Assembly: GCF_900109285.1 (NCBI RefSeq)
Contig: NZ_FNZQ01000001.1
Location: forward strand, 463,001-527,000
Direction of reading: 5' to 3'
DNA: 64,000 bases
Source of the DNA: Jannaschia helgolandensis
GTDB taxonomy: Bacteria > Pseudomonadota > Alphaproteobacteria > Rhodobacterales > Rhodobacteraceae
The position numbers and the translations under genes were made by a program. Each line of letters begins with the position of its first letter. Positions within the stretch are counted from its first letter, which is position 1. The notes under the pieces are model-generated. The model ran no database searches. It was not told where the DNA came from and was given only the letters and a program-made list of their open reading frames with translations. Positions 28,325 through 38,465 of the stretch are shown in pieces.

Positions 28325-30286
28325 ATGAAAAAAGCCCTCGCCGATGCGCTCGAGGCGCGTGGTTACGACACGCTCACCCCTGTTCAGCAGGCCGTGCTGG
28401 AACCCGAACTCGACGGCGTCGACATGCTGGTATCCGCGCAAACCGGCTCGGGTAAAACACTGGGCTTCGGTCTGGCCATCGCGCCCACGTTGCTGGGCAC
28501 CGCCGAACACTTCCCAGACGCCGGCGCGCCGCTGGCCCTGATCATCGCGCCGACCCGCGAACTGGCGATGCAGGTGAAACGCGAGCTTGACTGGCTCTAT
28601 GACAAGGCAGGGGCTGTCATGGCCTCGACCGTCGGCGGCATGGATATGCGCGACGAACGGCGCACGCTGGCCCGCGGCGCGCATGTCGTCGTCGCCACGC
28701 CGGGCCGTCTGCGCGATCACATCACGCGGGGGTCCATCGATCTGACGGAAATCCGGGCTGTCGTTCTGGACGAAGCGGACGAGATGCTGGATCTGGGCTT
28801 CCGCGAGGATCTGGAATTCATTCTGGGCGAATGCCCCGAAGCACGGCAAACGCTGTTGTTCTCGGCCACGGTACCCGCCGCTATCGCGAAACTTGCCGAA
28901 TCCTATCAGCAAGAAGCCGTGCGGGTCGCCACGGTCAGCGCGCGTGAACAACACGCCGACATCGAATACCACGCGCTGGACGTGTCGCCGCGCGATGCCG
29001 AAAACGCAATTATCAACGTGCTGCGATTTCACGAGGCCCCGAACGCCATCGTCTTCTGCAACACTCGCGCCATGGTGAACCGCCTGACGACGCGCCTGTC
29101 GAACCGGGGCTTTTCCGTCGTAGCGCTGTCGGGCGAATTGTCGCAGGCGGAGCGCACACACGCCCTGCAAGCCATGCGCGACGGACGTGCGCGGGTCTGC
29201 GTGGCGACAGATGTTGCCGCGCGGGGCATCGACCTGCCGAACCTCGATCTGGTGATCCACGCTGAACTGCCGACCGGGTCGGACACGTTGTTGCACCGGT
29301 CTGGCCGGACGGGCCGCGCCGGACGCAAGGGCGTCAGTGCCCTGATCGTGCCGCCGTCGGCCAAGAAAAAGGCGCAGCGCCTGCTGGGCTGGGCCAAGTT
29401 GTCGGCGACATGGGGCGTTGCGCCCTCCGCCGATGCCGTCCGTGACAAGGACCGCGAGCGTATGCTGGCCGACCCGGCCTGGCACGAGGAGATCACCGAG
29501 GACGAGGAGCAGGCCGTCAACGACCTGGCCACGCGGTTCACCCCGCAGCAGCTTGCCGCCGGGTATCTGCGCCTGAAGGCCGAACGTCAGACTGCGCCCG
29601 AAGACCTGTCCGCAGTGTCATCAAAGCATACGCCTGACCCGCGTCCGGAATTCGGCCCCTCGGTGTGGTTCGCCATTCAGGGCGGGCGCAGCGCGCATCA
29701 GGACCCGCGTCGCCTTTTGCCGATGCTGTGCAAGGTCGGTGGTCTGACCCGCGACGATATCGGCGCGATCCGGATTCGGGACGAGGAGAGCTATTTCCAG
29801 ATTGCCGATGTCAAAGCCTCGGCCTTCGAGAAGGCCCTGGGCCCCGACATGATCGGCGAAGATGGCCTGACGATCCGCCGCTCCGAAGCGCCGCCTGCAC
29901 AGGGAAAGCCGTCTTACGATCGCGGCCCCAGGCCGGGCAGCAAGCCGTATCAGGGCAAACCCCAAGGCACGACCAAGCCGGTCGAATGGAACGACGACCC
30001 GGCCCCCCGCACGCGCAAGCCAAAGCCGGAGCATCCGAACGCCAAGCCCCGCAAACCTCATGCGGAACGGCCCGAGGGCGTTGTCGAAGATTTCAAGCGG
30101 TCATCGAAACCAGGCAATAAACCCGGCGCGAAACCGTGGCAGGGCAAGCCAGGCGGCAAATCTGGTGGCAAGCCGTTCAAGGGCAAACCGGGTGGCAAGC
30201 CAGGCACCGGCGGCACCCCGGTCGGCAAGCCCAACAGCAAGAAGAACAAGGCGCGGGCGGCGGCGAAAAAAGCTGGCGAAAGCTGA
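28325..30286 (+). CDS. DEAD-box RNA helicase (DeaD/CsdA-like) with disordered basic tail
   Basis: A 653-residue ATP-dependent RNA helicase. Present are the Q motif (TPVQQAVL), motif I (SAQTGSGKT), Ib/GG, DEAD in VVLDEADEMLDLGF, SAT, and motif VI HRSGRTGRAG. A DbpA-type RNA-binding domain follows at about 440-525 (PSVWFAIQGGRSAHQDPRRL). The last 120 residues are a low-complexity Gly-Lys-Pro tail with repeated GKP units, probably disordered and RNA-binding. Likely roles are ribosome assembly and cold-related RNA remodelling. The gene stands alone and converges on the gene at 30316. Confidence 0.92.
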   Translation: MKKALADALEARGYDTLTPVQQAVLEPELDGVDMLVSAQTGSGKTLGFGLAIAPTLLGTAEHFPDAGAPLALIIAPTRELAMQVKRELDWLYDKAGAVMASTVGGMDMRDERRTLARGAHVVVATPGRLRDHITRGSIDLTEIRAVVLDEADEMLDLGFREDLEFILGECPEARQTLLFSATVPAAIAKLAESYQQEAVRVATVSAREQHADIEYHALDVSPRDAENAIINVLRFHEAPNAIVFCNTRAMVNRLTTRLSNRGFSVVALSGELSQAERTHALQAMRDGRARVCVATDVAARGIDLPNLDLVIHAELPTGSDTLLHRSGRTGRAGRKGVSALIVPPSAKKKAQRLLGWAKLSATWGVAPSADAVRDKDRERMLADPAWHEEITEDEEQAVNDLATRFTPQQLAAGYLRLKAERQTAPEDLSAVSSKHTPDPRPEFGPSVWFAIQGGRSAHQDPRRLLPMLCKVGGLTRDDIGAIRIRDEESYFQIADVKASAFEKALGPDMIGEDGLTIRRSEAPPAQGKPSYDRGPRPGSKPYQGKPQGTTKPVEWNDDPAPRTRKPKPEHPNAKPRKPHAERPEGVVEDFKRSSKPGNKPGAKPWQGKPGGKSGGKPFKGKPGGKPGTGGTPVGKPNSKKNKARAAAKKAGES

Positions 30287-30315
30287 GCGTATTTCTGTGT
30301 GGACGGCGCAGTCCG

Positions 30316-31017
30316 TCACAACATCCGGATGACCTTGGGGTCCAGCGCCAGCACATACCCCTGCCGCGTGATATTGCGGATCAGAAGGTGCGTCACGATC
30401 TGGTTGCCCAGCGTGTCGCGCAACCGCTTGATCCGGGTCGCGCCCGCCGCTTCCTCGCAATCGCTCTCGGATTTACCGGTGATGACCGCCTCGATCTGGG
30501 CACCGGTCAGCGTGTCCCCGTCCAACCGCGCCTCGGCCAGAACGGCCAGCGTTTCCATCGCCGCATCGGTCAGCTTCAACTCGATATCGTTCAGCATAAC
30601 GGCGTTCTCGGCGCGGGCCAGAACTAGCGACGTGACCTGAATTCCTGACCGCTCGATCTCGCCCATGCGACGATTCAGCGTGACGATCGCAAGCAATAAC
30701 ACGACGCAGGCGATAAGAAGGGCCGTTGCGAACACCAGCAGAACGAAGATGATCACCCGGTAGCTGGTCAGAACCTCTGAAAACGCTGTGCCCGACTGGG
30801 CCAGCACCTCCAGAAGGCCGATCTCGGCGCGGGTGGTCAGGTCCGATTCGATGAAAAGCTGCTCGACCCGCAGGTTGAACGCGTTCGCGTTCGGCAATGT
30901 CGCAAACAGAAAGATTGCCGCCGCCAGCAGGATCGCGACGATGGCGGCGATTCCCAACCCGATGACCTTGTTCGACGCCGCGCGCGTTTCAGTAACGGAG
31001 GAAGAATTCGCCGGCAC
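30316..31017 (-). CDS. Membrane-anchored winged-helix (OmpR/PhoB-type) protein
   Basis: A protein of about 233 residues with two membrane helices (VIGLGIAAIVAILLAAAIFL; VIIFVLLVFATALLIACVVL) enclosing a roughly 40-residue periplasmic loop. The C-terminal 95 residues are shaped like an OmpR/PhoB winged helix, ending in RIKRLRDTLGNQIVTHLLIR and then NITRQGYVLAL, the wing signature. This is the reverse order of ToxR or CadC, where the DNA-binding domain comes first. GTG at 31017 has AAGGA six bases upstream; ATG at 31041 is the alternative. It overlaps the small exported-protein gene by 29 bases or more. Probably a membrane-bound transcription factor; target unknown. Confidence 0.6.
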   Translation of the reverse strand: MPANSSSVTETRAASNKVIGLGIAAIVAILLAAAIFLFATLPNANAFNLRVEQLFIESDLTTRAEIGLLEVLAQSGTAFSEVLTSYRVIIFVLLVFATALLIACVVLLLAIVTLNRRMGEIERSGIQVTSLVLARAENAVMLNDIELKLTDAAMETLAVLAEARLDGDTLTGAQIEAVITGKSESDCEEAAGATRIKRLRDTLGNQIVTHLLIRNITRQGYVLALDPKVIRML

Positions 31018-31270
31018 TTGCTTTCCTTTTCTCAAGGCCATCTTCGTCGTCGAAGACAGAGATCACCTGCAACAGCTGCCAACCATCGTCCAGCCTGTCG
31101 CGCAATGCGGCGGCAGCGGATGAGGAATCGCAGGCATCATCGGGCAATTCGACGACACCGTAATGCAGCCGCAGGGGATCGTCCTGCTTGGCCTTGTAGT
31201 CGGCATAACACGCTGCAGAGGCGGGACCTGCAAGCACGAAAGCCATCAAGATCAAAAGTGCGCGTTTCAT
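30989..31270 (-). CDS. Small exported protein of unknown function
   Basis: A 93-residue precursor with a clear Sec signal peptide (KRALLILMAFVLAGPASA, cleavage before ACYADY) and a mature region with two cysteines (positions about 21 and 47) and acidic character. AAGGA lies shortly before the ATG at 31270. Its 3' end overlaps the start of the membrane-anchored winged-helix gene, so the two are translationally linked. It could therefore be a periplasmic partner of that regulator. No family recognised. Confidence 0.6.
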   Translation of the reverse strand: MKRALLILMAFVLAGPASAACYADYKAKQDDPLRLHYGVVELPDDACDSSSAAAALRDRLDDGWQLLQVISVFDDEDGLEKRKASAGEFFLRY

Positions 31271-31401
31271 GGAGTCCTTGATGGGGCATAGACGCTTGGC
31301 AAGCAATGACGGTCGTTCCGTTATCTCATGACACCGCACCGTCATTGAGCGTCAGAGCATCAAGGATAATGGTCTGTCCATCAACCAACTGGAGGTCTGT
31401 C

Positions 31402-31950
31402 ATGTTTCGCACAACGCTAGCCGCCATTCTGTCCATGGCCCTGTCATTGTCTATGATCGCTGTTCCCGCCGCCGCCGATCAGCGCAGCTATGCGCATAAT
31501 CACGATAACCAGAACAGAAACATCGCCATCGGTGTCGTAGGCGGCCTTGCCGCTCTGTTGCTGCTCAAGCGCGCCGCCGATCGCCGCGAGGAGAAGGAAG
31601 CCGCCCGTCGCGCCGCCACCGTCCGCCGCGATAACCGTAACGAACGAAATGACCGAGTCTTGCTGGGTCGTGACCGTGACCGTGACCGTGACCACCATGA
31701 TGATAACGATCGCGGGCGCAATCAGCGGAACGCCAAGATTTTACCGGAAAGCTGCTATAGAACGTTCCGCACTGATCGCGGCACAGTTTCAGGCTATGGC
31801 GCGCGCTGCATGCAGAATGCGGTCGCCCGGCCTGCTATCTTGCCACCGCAATGCATCCGTCAGGTTCGCACCGACCGGGGTGCGCGCAACCTGTACACTG
31901 CGCGATGCATGAGCCGCGACGGCTGGACCTCCCGCACCGCACGGCGTTGA
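31402..31950 (+). CDS. Exported/membrane-anchored protein with duplicated Cys-RTDRG motif
   Basis: A 182-residue protein. A signal peptide (AILSMALSLSMIAVPAAA) is followed by a short hydrophobic segment (NIAIGVVGGLAALLLLKR), a highly charged Arg-Asp-rich linker encoded by repeats of CGTGAC near 31670-31690, and a C-terminal region made of two similar units. The units are C-YRTFRTDRGTVSGYGARCM and C-IRQVRTDRGARNLYTARCM, each with a cysteine pair that could form a disulfide in the periplasm. GGAGG six bases before the ATG fixes the start. Function unknown; a periplasmic binding or structural role is possible. Confidence 0.7.
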   Translation: MFRTTLAAILSMALSLSMIAVPAAADQRSYAHNHDNQNRNIAIGVVGGLAALLLLKRAADRREEKEAARRAATVRRDNRNERNDRVLLGRDRDRDRDHHDDNDRGRNQRNAKILPESCYRTFRTDRGTVSGYGARCMQNAVARPAILPPQCIRQVRTDRGARNLYTARCMSRDGWTSRTARR

Positions 31951-31996
31951 CGCAATCGCGTTGACCCACCGCCGGAGCGGGGGCAGGGTCGGCTTC

Positions 31997-32614
31997 ATGT
32001 CGATCCTGCCCCTGGACTACCTTCATGAACGCGCGGCCTTTGACCGGGGCGCGCGTTTCGTTGTCGGCCTGGACGAAGTCGGGCGCGGTCCCTGGGCCGG
32101 ACCCGTGGTCGCCTGCGCTGCCCTCCTGATCGGACCTGCGCCAGCCGGATTGAACGACAGCAAGAAGCTGACGGCGAAGCGGCGGGAGGCTTTGGTGCCG
32201 TTTTTGCTGGCCTGCTGCGATGTCGGCTTCGGCGAGGCGACGGTGGCCGAAATCGACGCCCTTAACATCCGGCAAGCCACGCATCTGGCCATGCGCCGGG
32301 CGGTGGAGGCCCTGCCAACACTACCCGATCACCTGTTGATCGACGGCAATGATTGCCCCGCCTGGGTCGCCTGCCCCTTCGACCTGATCATCGGCGGCGA
32401 CGGACTTTCGCCATCAATCGCGGCCGCGTCGGTCCTTGCCAAAACACGGCGGGATCAAGGCATGGTGGCGCTGGCGCAACAGCATCCCGGTTATGGATGG
32501 GACAGCAACGCAGGATACGGCACCAAGGCCCATCAGGACGGACTGGCCAAACATGGCGTCACACAACATCATCGGCGTTCCTTTGCCCCAATACGCAAGA
32601 TGTTGTGTTCCTGA
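31997..32614 (+). CDS. rnhB: Ribonuclease HII
   Basis: A 205-residue endonuclease that cuts RNA in RNA-DNA hybrids and removes misincorporated ribonucleotides. The catalytic acidic residues lie in VVGLDEVGRGPWAGPVVACA (Asp-Glu), HLLIDGND and the later DLIIGGDGLSPSIAAASVLA with KTRRD; NDSKKLTAKRREAL is the RNase HII substrate-binding signature. ATG at 31997 follows GCAGGG. The gene precedes ccrM by about 115 bases, an arrangement often seen in Rhodobacterales. Confidence 0.95.
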   Translation: MSILPLDYLHERAAFDRGARFVVGLDEVGRGPWAGPVVACAALLIGPAPAGLNDSKKLTAKRREALVPFLLACCDVGFGEATVAEIDALNIRQATHLAMRRAVEALPTLPDHLLIDGNDCPAWVACPFDLIIGGDGLSPSIAAASVLAKTRRDQGMVALAQQHPGYGWDSNAGYGTKAHQDGLAKHGVTQHHRRSFAPIRKMLCS

Positions 32615-32705
32615 CCCTGCCTTAATCTTGCCTTTCTTGCCCGCTGGACGGTGAACCAACCGCCCGCCATTCTGGCCGGACAACAACAAGGCGCCCCGTC
32701 AATGA

Positions 32706-33836
<1,131 letters not shown>

Positions 33837-33893
33837 CGTTGCGACCGAGTTACCGCCTGCGTTCCCTGCCCAATGTCCGGGGAACGCAACTTG

Positions 33894-33930
33894 CCCCTGT
33901 TCCCGTTTGTCGGGTTCAGGGGTTTTTTTT
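33894..33930 (+). terminator. Intrinsic terminator of ccrM
   Basis: A twelve-base stem with two mismatches (CCCCTGTTCCCG with CGGGTTCAGGGG), a five-base loop and eight T residues. A second hairpin (GCGTTCCC with GGGAACGC, about 33859-33887) precedes it without a T run. Confidence 0.85.
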
Positions 33931-33967
33931 AATGCACCGGAAAACAGGCGAACTTCACGGCACATAA

Positions 33968-33998
33968 CGAAAAGCGCGCCCCCGAAGGGACGCGCTTT
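33968..33998 (-). terminator. Intrinsic terminator with UUCG tetraloop
   Basis: On the minus strand a twelve-pair stem (AAAGCGCGTCCC with GGGGCGCGCTTT, one G-U pair) closes on the very stable loop TTCG and runs into TTTTCGTT. It lies about 45 bases after the stop of the small exported protein at 34043-34228. The stable fold suggests a strongly expressed short transcript. Confidence 0.8.
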
Positions 33999-34042
33999 CC
34001 AGAGAACCTTCTGGTTCCGATGGCCCGTGAGGGCCGTCGAAA

Positions 34043-34228
34043 TCAGTCCGACGCTGCGGCAGCGGCCAGCAGAATGATGGCCAGGATCGGAACGATGATG
34101 CCGGCGGACGAGGACGAGGTGTCCTCGACAATGACGACGGGCTCGACCGGGGTCACCGGAGCGATACCGCCGGCGAAGGCGGTGGTGGAAGCAACCGACA
34201 GAGCGGCAGCGAGAGCGAGTTTCTTCAT
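34043..34228 (-). CDS. Small signal-peptide/membrane protein of unknown function
   Basis: A 61-residue protein. A Sec signal (KKLALAAALSVASTTAFA) is followed by a proline- and valine-rich acidic stretch and a hydrophobic C-terminal segment (AGIIVPILAIILLAAAAA), so the mature chain is about 40 residues with one membrane helix. GGAGG five bases before the ATG at 34228 and a strong UUCG-capped terminator suggest high expression. No known family is assigned. It is a single-gene unit convergent with ccrM. Confidence 0.75.
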   Translation of the reverse strand: MKKLALAAALSVASTTAFAGGIAPVTPVEPVVIVEDTSSSSAGIIVPILAIILLAAAAASD

Positions 34229-34706
34229 AGTATCCTCCAAGATACGCCAATGATGAGGCGAATTTGCCAAATCTTAAGGCACCCAAGACTGTACCTCGTA
34301 AGACTCGTTAAGCAGCTATGCCAAACCTTTGCAACGCCCGGACAACGCGCGTGCGATCGCTTTCGCTCGGGTCTTGTCAAATTGGCAACACCTGTGTTCC
34401 GGCCTCCGACGCAAAGCGTATCCAATTGATATCCCCCGTCATACGAATCGACAAAGCCAGGATGGTGAAGGGCATTTCTTCCTGCACTGGTCTCTCCGGG
34501 CTACCGGCGGGTGTCGTGTCGACCCCGCTGACCGAAGTCCGATCGGGCCATGTGATCGAGACTCCTGTCAGGAATGGACATATTCTTCCGAAGGCAAAAT
34601 CCCGTCACAGGCGCGATGTTTCGCCTTTCGAAGACGCGATCATGGCATTTGCCTCGCCGGACGCTCCGATATACTCCGACGTGACACGAAAGACCTGGGG
34701 ACGCCG
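34229..34706. other. 478-base region with no recognisable gene
   Basis: It lies between the divergent small exported-protein gene and the CAP-domain lipoprotein gene. Open frames cross it on both strands, but their translations show no domain, no hydrophobic pattern and no convincing ribosome-binding site. It must contain promoters for both neighbours and could hide a small RNA. I see no riboswitch or tRNA fold in it. Confidence 0.4.
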
Positions 34707-35222
34707 ATGAACCGCCGCACTGCATTGATCCTGCTCGCTTCCACCGCGCTGGCCGCCTGTGCGCCGACGCCGACGCCGCCCGCGCTCGGCCCCAACGGCA
34801 AGCCATTGCCCAAGCTTTACCGCATTTCCGATACCGACGGCCGACGACTGCCGTTCCGCGCGCTGGATGCCGTGAATGCGCTGCGTCAGGCGTCCGGGGC
34901 CCCACCGCTGACCCTGGATGCCAAGCTGACGGCCGCTGCCGAAACCCATTCCCGCGATATGTCGTTGCAGAACCGCCCGTGGCATTTCGGCTCCGACGGC
35001 TCGTCTCCCATCGATCGAGCGCGCCGGGTCGGCTTCGATGGCCGCCTTCTGGGAGAGGCGATCTCGGAAACCTATGAGACCGAATTGGAGACAGTGGCCG
35101 CCTGGTTGCAGGAACCCGGACCGCGCCGCGTTCTGCTGGATCCGAACGGACGTCGCATGGGATTCGGCTATTTCCAGGAATCCAACGGCAAAATCTGGTA
35201 CACGCTGAACGTCGGCACCTGA
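34707..35222 (+). CDS. CAP/SCP-domain lipoprotein
   Basis: A 171-residue lipoprotein precursor with a lipobox ending LAAC (Cys18), followed by a proline-rich spacer. The CAP (SCP/PR1) domain has ALDAVNALRQASGAPPLTLD, ETHSRDMSLQNRPWHFGSDG and GEAISETYETELETVAAWLQ, then DPNGRRMGFGYF; the helix-His-Glu pattern fits the family. The role of bacterial CAP lipoproteins is not established; they are found at the cell envelope. A strong terminator follows at 35248-35273. Confidence 0.8.
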   Translation: MNRRTALILLASTALAACAPTPTPPALGPNGKPLPKLYRISDTDGRRLPFRALDAVNALRQASGAPPLTLDAKLTAAAETHSRDMSLQNRPWHFGSDGSSPIDRARRVGFDGRLLGEAISETYETELETVAAWLQEPGPRRVLLDPNGRRMGFGYFQESNGKIWYTLNVGT

Positions 35223-35247
35223 TCGGCACGAAATATTCGAATCGCGA

Positions 35248-35273
35248 ACGGGGCCCTGCGGCCCCGTTTTTTT
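35248..35273 (+). terminator. Intrinsic terminator of the CAP lipoprotein gene
   Basis: A perfect eight-pair stem (ACGGGGCC with GGCCCCGT), a four-base loop CTGC and a run of seven T residues. Confidence 0.88.
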
Positions 35274-35294
35274 GTCAGAACTTCGGGATGTGAT

Positions 35295-35801
35295 TCAGGC
35301 GTAGATATCCACCGGCGTGCCATCGCGCACCGACGCATAGATCACCTTGATCTCCCGATTGGTGACCGCAACGCATCCGGCCGTCCAGTCGCCGCTGCTG
35401 GCGCGCCGCTTGTCGCCCCACCCGTGAACGAAAATTTCGCCTCCCGGCTCCTTACCCATCTCCGCAGCATAGGCGCGATCGGCCTCGTTCGGATAATCAA
35501 TGCCGACCGACAGAAAATACGCTGAATTGGGGTTACGCTTGTCGACGGTGTAACGGCCTTCGGGCGTCTTGCCGTCGCCTTCGAACTGCTTGGGCCCGAC
35601 GGGGGCAAAGCCAAGCTGGATCTTGTATTGTTCCAGCATCGTGTTGCCGTTGAACAGCGCCAGCTGGCGCGATGATTTCTGGATCACGACTCGCGTGACC
35701 TCAGGCCCGTCATAGGAAATGAACTTGCTGCCGCATCCCGCCAGAAGGGCGGTCGAACCGAGACCCAGTGCCAGCGCGCCCCGACGTGTATAATTATTCA
35801 T
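35295..35801 (-). CDS. L,D-transpeptidase (YkuD) family lipoprotein
   Basis: A 168-residue protein with an N-terminal Arg pair and lipobox LLAGC. The YkuD domain starts VTRVVIQKSSRQLALFNGNT and has the catalytic block EIFVHGWGDKR followed by SGDWTAGCVAVTN, with the His and the nucleophile Cys. Such enzymes crosslink peptidoglycan peptides 3-3 or attach proteins to the wall in the periplasm. The start is taken at 35801, where a signal peptide begins; the frame remains open upstream to 35864. Confidence 0.85.
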   Translation of the reverse strand: MNNYTRRGALALGLGSTALLAGCGSKFISYDGPEVTRVVIQKSSRQLALFNGNTMLEQYKIQLGFAPVGPKQFEGDGKTPEGRYTVDKRNPNSAYFLSVGIDYPNEADRAYAAEMGKEPGGEIFVHGWGDKRRASSGDWTAGCVAVTNREIKVIYASVRDGTPVDIYA

Positions 35802-35877
35802 ATCTGCCTGCCTACCTGCACTCTGCGTTGCATCTATAAGGCATGTCTTACAGCAATTTGGCACAGCAAGGAACGCC

Positions 35878-36756
35878 TCATGTTTGCACGATCCCCGAAT
35901 CGCGGTCGCGCTGCAACAGGTTCGCCAGACCGCTGCGGTAATCGGGGAAGCGCAGGGTCACGCCCAGGTCCGCCTTGATGCGATCATTTCGCACCCGTTT
36001 CGATTCGGCATAGAAGCTGCGCGCCATCGGACTCATCTCGGCTGCTTCAAAATCCACTTCCGGCGGCAGCGGCAGGCCCAGCAGTTCGGCAGCATGGCCG
36101 ATCACATCCTGCGGTGGAGCCGGGTCGTCGTCGCACAGGTTATAGATCGCGCCGGGGTCGGGCCGGGCGATGCTGGCCATCAGCACCTGCGCGATGTCAT
36201 CGACATAGATGCGGCTGAAAACCTGACCCGGTTTCACGACACGCCGGGCGCTGCCGTTGCGAACCTTTTCGAACGGCCCACGACCGGGCCCATAGATCCC
36301 GGCCAGGCGAAAAATATGCAGGGGCGCACCTGTTCTGGCCGCCAGATCCTGCCATGCCGCCTCCGCCTCTACCCTAAGGCGCCCGCGGCGGGTCGTGGGG
36401 GTCAATGGCGTGTCCTCGTCTACCCAGCCGCCGTCATGATCGCCATAAACACCCGTCGTTGAAAGATATCCGACCCACGCCTTTGACCCCAGATGCGTCT
36501 CTAACATTGGCAGATACGCATTCAGGACCGGATCGCCCGTCACGTCCGGTCCGGCGGAAATCAGAACATGGCTCGCCCGTGCCAGCGCAGTGTCCAGCGG
36601 CGCACCGAAGATCACCGGCTCCACGCCCTCGGCGCGTAAGGCCTCGGCCTTTTCATCTGACCGCGTCGTGCCGATGACCGTCCAGCCTTGTGCCAGCAGG
36701 AGCGGCGTCAGCGCACGGGCCGAGTAACCGTGCCCGAAGCTCAACAACGTCTTCAT
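35878..36756 (-). CDS. NAD(P)-dependent SDR-type epimerase/reductase (YeeZ-like)
   Basis: A 292-residue extended SDR-like protein. The N-terminal nucleotide-binding loop is atypical ([20 protein letters not shown], GxGxxA type), with [19 protein letters not shown] and [17 protein letters not shown] in the middle. This fits the YeeZ/GalE-related group of unknown substrate. The ATG at 36756 overlaps the queG stop (ATGA), so it is cotranscribed with queG and the GST gene. No reaction can be assigned. Confidence 0.8.
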   Translation of the reverse strand: MKTLLSFGHGYSARALTPLLLAQGWTVIGTTRSDEKAEALRAEGVEPVIFGAPLDTALARASHVLISAGPDVTGDPVLNAYLPMLETHLGSKAWVGYLSTTGVYGDHDGGWVDEDTPLTPTTRRGRLRVEAEAAWQDLAARTGAPLHIFRLAGIYGPGRGPFEKVRNGSARRVVKPGQVFSRIYVDDIAQVLMASIARPDPGAIYNLCDDDPAPPQDVIGHAAELLGLPLPPEVDFEAAEMSPMARSFYAESKRVRNDRIKADLGVTLRFPDYRSGLANLLQRDRDSGIVQT

Positions 36757-37769
36757 ATCCGCTCCACGGCCCAACGCGCTGCGTTCGAGACGCCGGCATC
36801 CGGGTCTTCGCACAGACCCTGCACAAAGGTTTTCAGGCGATCCGACCGAGAATTTCCAATCGCGTAACAGACATTCCGCACCATTCGATCCCGTCCGATC
36901 CGCTTGATAGGGCTGCCACTGAACCGTGCTCGAAATGCAGTATCGTCCAACATGGCCAACTCATCAAGATCAGGGGTGCGATGCGGGCCATGGTAGCGCA
37001 GGTCCGATGCCTCGACCGCAAACTTGTTCCACGGGCAAACCGCCAGACAATCGTCACAGCCATAAATGCGGTTACCCAAGGCAGGGCGTAGACCTTCATC
37101 CACCGGACCGCGATGTTCAATTGTCAGATAGGAAATGCACCGGCGCGCATCTAATTGAAACGGCGCGGGAAAAGCATCGGTTGGACAGATGTCCAGACAT
37201 TTGCGGCACGATCCGCAATGCTCGGCCTCGGGCGCATCCGGCTCCATGTTCAGCGTCGTGAAGATTGCCCCCAGAAAGACCCAGTTGCCGAAATCGCGTG
37301 ACAGAAGGTTGGTATGTTTTCCCTGCCACCCCAGACCCGCTGCCTGCGCCAGCGGCTTTTCCATTACCGGCGCGGTGTCGACGAAGACCTTCACCTCGCA
37401 GTCGCCCTCCGCGACCATCCAGCGCGCGACGCGTTTCAGCGCCTTCTTGACCACGTCATGATAATCGCGCCCCTGCGCATAGACCGAAATCGCCCCATGT
37501 TCGGGTCTGTTCAGGTCATTCAGCGGATCGTGTCCGGGCGAATACGAATGCGCCAGCATCACGACCGACCGTGCTTCTGGCCAGAGTGCCGCCGGATTGC
37601 CGCGCCATGTCGAACGCTCGCCCATCCAGGTCATCTGACCATGATATTCCGCGTCCAGAAACGAAGCCAATTGTCCGGGCGCTTTCGGAATGGCATCCGG
37701 CGCGCACACCCCGACAGACACGAATCCCGCCGCCCGCGCCTCGGCCTCCAGCCGGACACGGAAGGACAT
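36753..37769 (-). CDS. queG: Epoxyqueuosine reductase QueG
   Basis: A 338-residue cobalamin-dependent iron-sulfur enzyme that reduces epoxyqueuosine to queuosine in tRNA. The N-terminal domain has [20 protein letters not shown] and [14 protein letters not shown], a QueG signature. Two [4Fe-4S] cysteine sets follow: [12 protein letters not shown] and [18 protein letters not shown]-like C-terminal region completes it. Its ATG shares one base with the stop of the GST gene (TGATG) and its stop overlaps the next start. Confidence 0.95.
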   Translation of the reverse strand: MSFRVRLEAEARAAGFVSVGVCAPDAIPKAPGQLASFLDAEYHGQMTWMGERSTWRGNPAALWPEARSVVMLAHSYSPGHDPLNDLNRPEHGAISVYAQGRDYHDVVKKALKRVARWMVAEGDCEVKVFVDTAPVMEKPLAQAAGLGWQGKHTNLLSRDFGNWVFLGAIFTTLNMEPDAPEAEHCGSCRKCLDICPTDAFPAPFQLDARRCISYLTIEHRGPVDEGLRPALGNRIYGCDDCLAVCPWNKFAVEASDLRYHGPHRTPDLDELAMLDDTAFRARFSGSPIKRIGRDRMVRNVCYAIGNSRSDRLKTFVQGLCEDPDAGVSNAARWAVERI

Positions 37770-38434
37770 CAGAAATCCAGATCGGCGTAGTGTTTCGCCG
37801 GTCGGAATCCCGGCACCACATCCGCCAGGATCGAACGGAACGCCGGGCGGGACTTGATCTTGGAATACCAGTCGCGCACGGCCTGATTGCGACCCCAGTC
37901 AACGTCCGAACTATAGTCCAGGCACGACAGATGCGCGGCAGCGGCGAAATCGGCGACGGTCAAGTCCGGCCCCGCAAGCCATCGCGACCGATCCAGCAGC
38001 CAGCCCATATAGTCGAGGTGGAACTTGATCGCCTTTACCCCATCCTTGACGTTTGCCCCGTCGGGATAGCCCGCGCGCGTCAGCTTCTTGTTGACCCGCT
38101 CATAGACCAGCTTCGATGTCACCTCGTGATGAAACTTGTCGTCGAACCAGGCCACCAGCCGCCGCACCTCGGCGCGATGCGCCGGGTCCCTGGGCATCAG
38201 CATCGGGCTGGAGTTCGTCTCCTCCAGGTATTCGCAGATCGCCCCCGAATCCGACAGCGTCAGCCCGTCGATTCGCAGGACCGGCACTTTACCCGCGGCG
38301 TTGCGGCGCAGAAACTCGGACGACGCTTCCCAATAGCGTTCGTCGATCAATTCGACGTCGAGTTTCTTCTCGGCCAGGACAAGGCGGACCTTCCGGCAGA
38401 ACGGTGACAGGGCAAAATGATAAAGCTGAATCAT
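37769..38434 (-). CDS. Glutathione S-transferase family protein
   Basis: A 221-residue GST. The N-terminal thioredoxin-like domain begins [20 protein letters not shown], with the active-site SPFC, and has the cis-proline region [20 protein letters not shown] with the ES/DS glutathione contact. The C-terminal helical domain includes [20 protein letters not shown]. Reaction unknown; many Rhodobacterales carry it next to queG. The start at 38434 is chosen because the fold begins there; upstream residues are not conserved-looking. Confidence 0.9.
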   Translation of the reverse strand: MIQLYHFALSPFCRKVRLVLAEKKLDVELIDERYWEASSEFLRRNAAGKVPVLRIDGLTLSDSGAICEYLEETNSSPMLMPRDPAHRAEVRRLVAWFDDKFHHEVTSKLVYERVNKKLTRAGYPDGANVKDGVKAIKFHLDYMGWLLDRSRWLAGPDLTVADFAAAAHLSCLDYSSDVDWGRNQAVRDWYSKIKSRPAFRSILADVVPGFRPAKHYADLDF

Positions 38435-38465
38435 GGGACCGGGATGCCCTGTGTCGGCGGGATTT

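Noticed and set aside
27908-29485. Open frame antisense to oxyR and the helicase gene
   Set aside because: Crosses two well-supported genes and shows biased composition without domains.
31660-31700. CRISPR-like or satellite repeat
   Set aside because: The CGTGAC repeats are short, contiguous and in frame, coding an Arg-Asp run of the protein.
34318-34710. Possible coding frame in the gap before the CAP lipoprotein
   Set aside because: No ribosome-binding site, hydrophobic pattern or domain, and it overlaps the start of the real gene.
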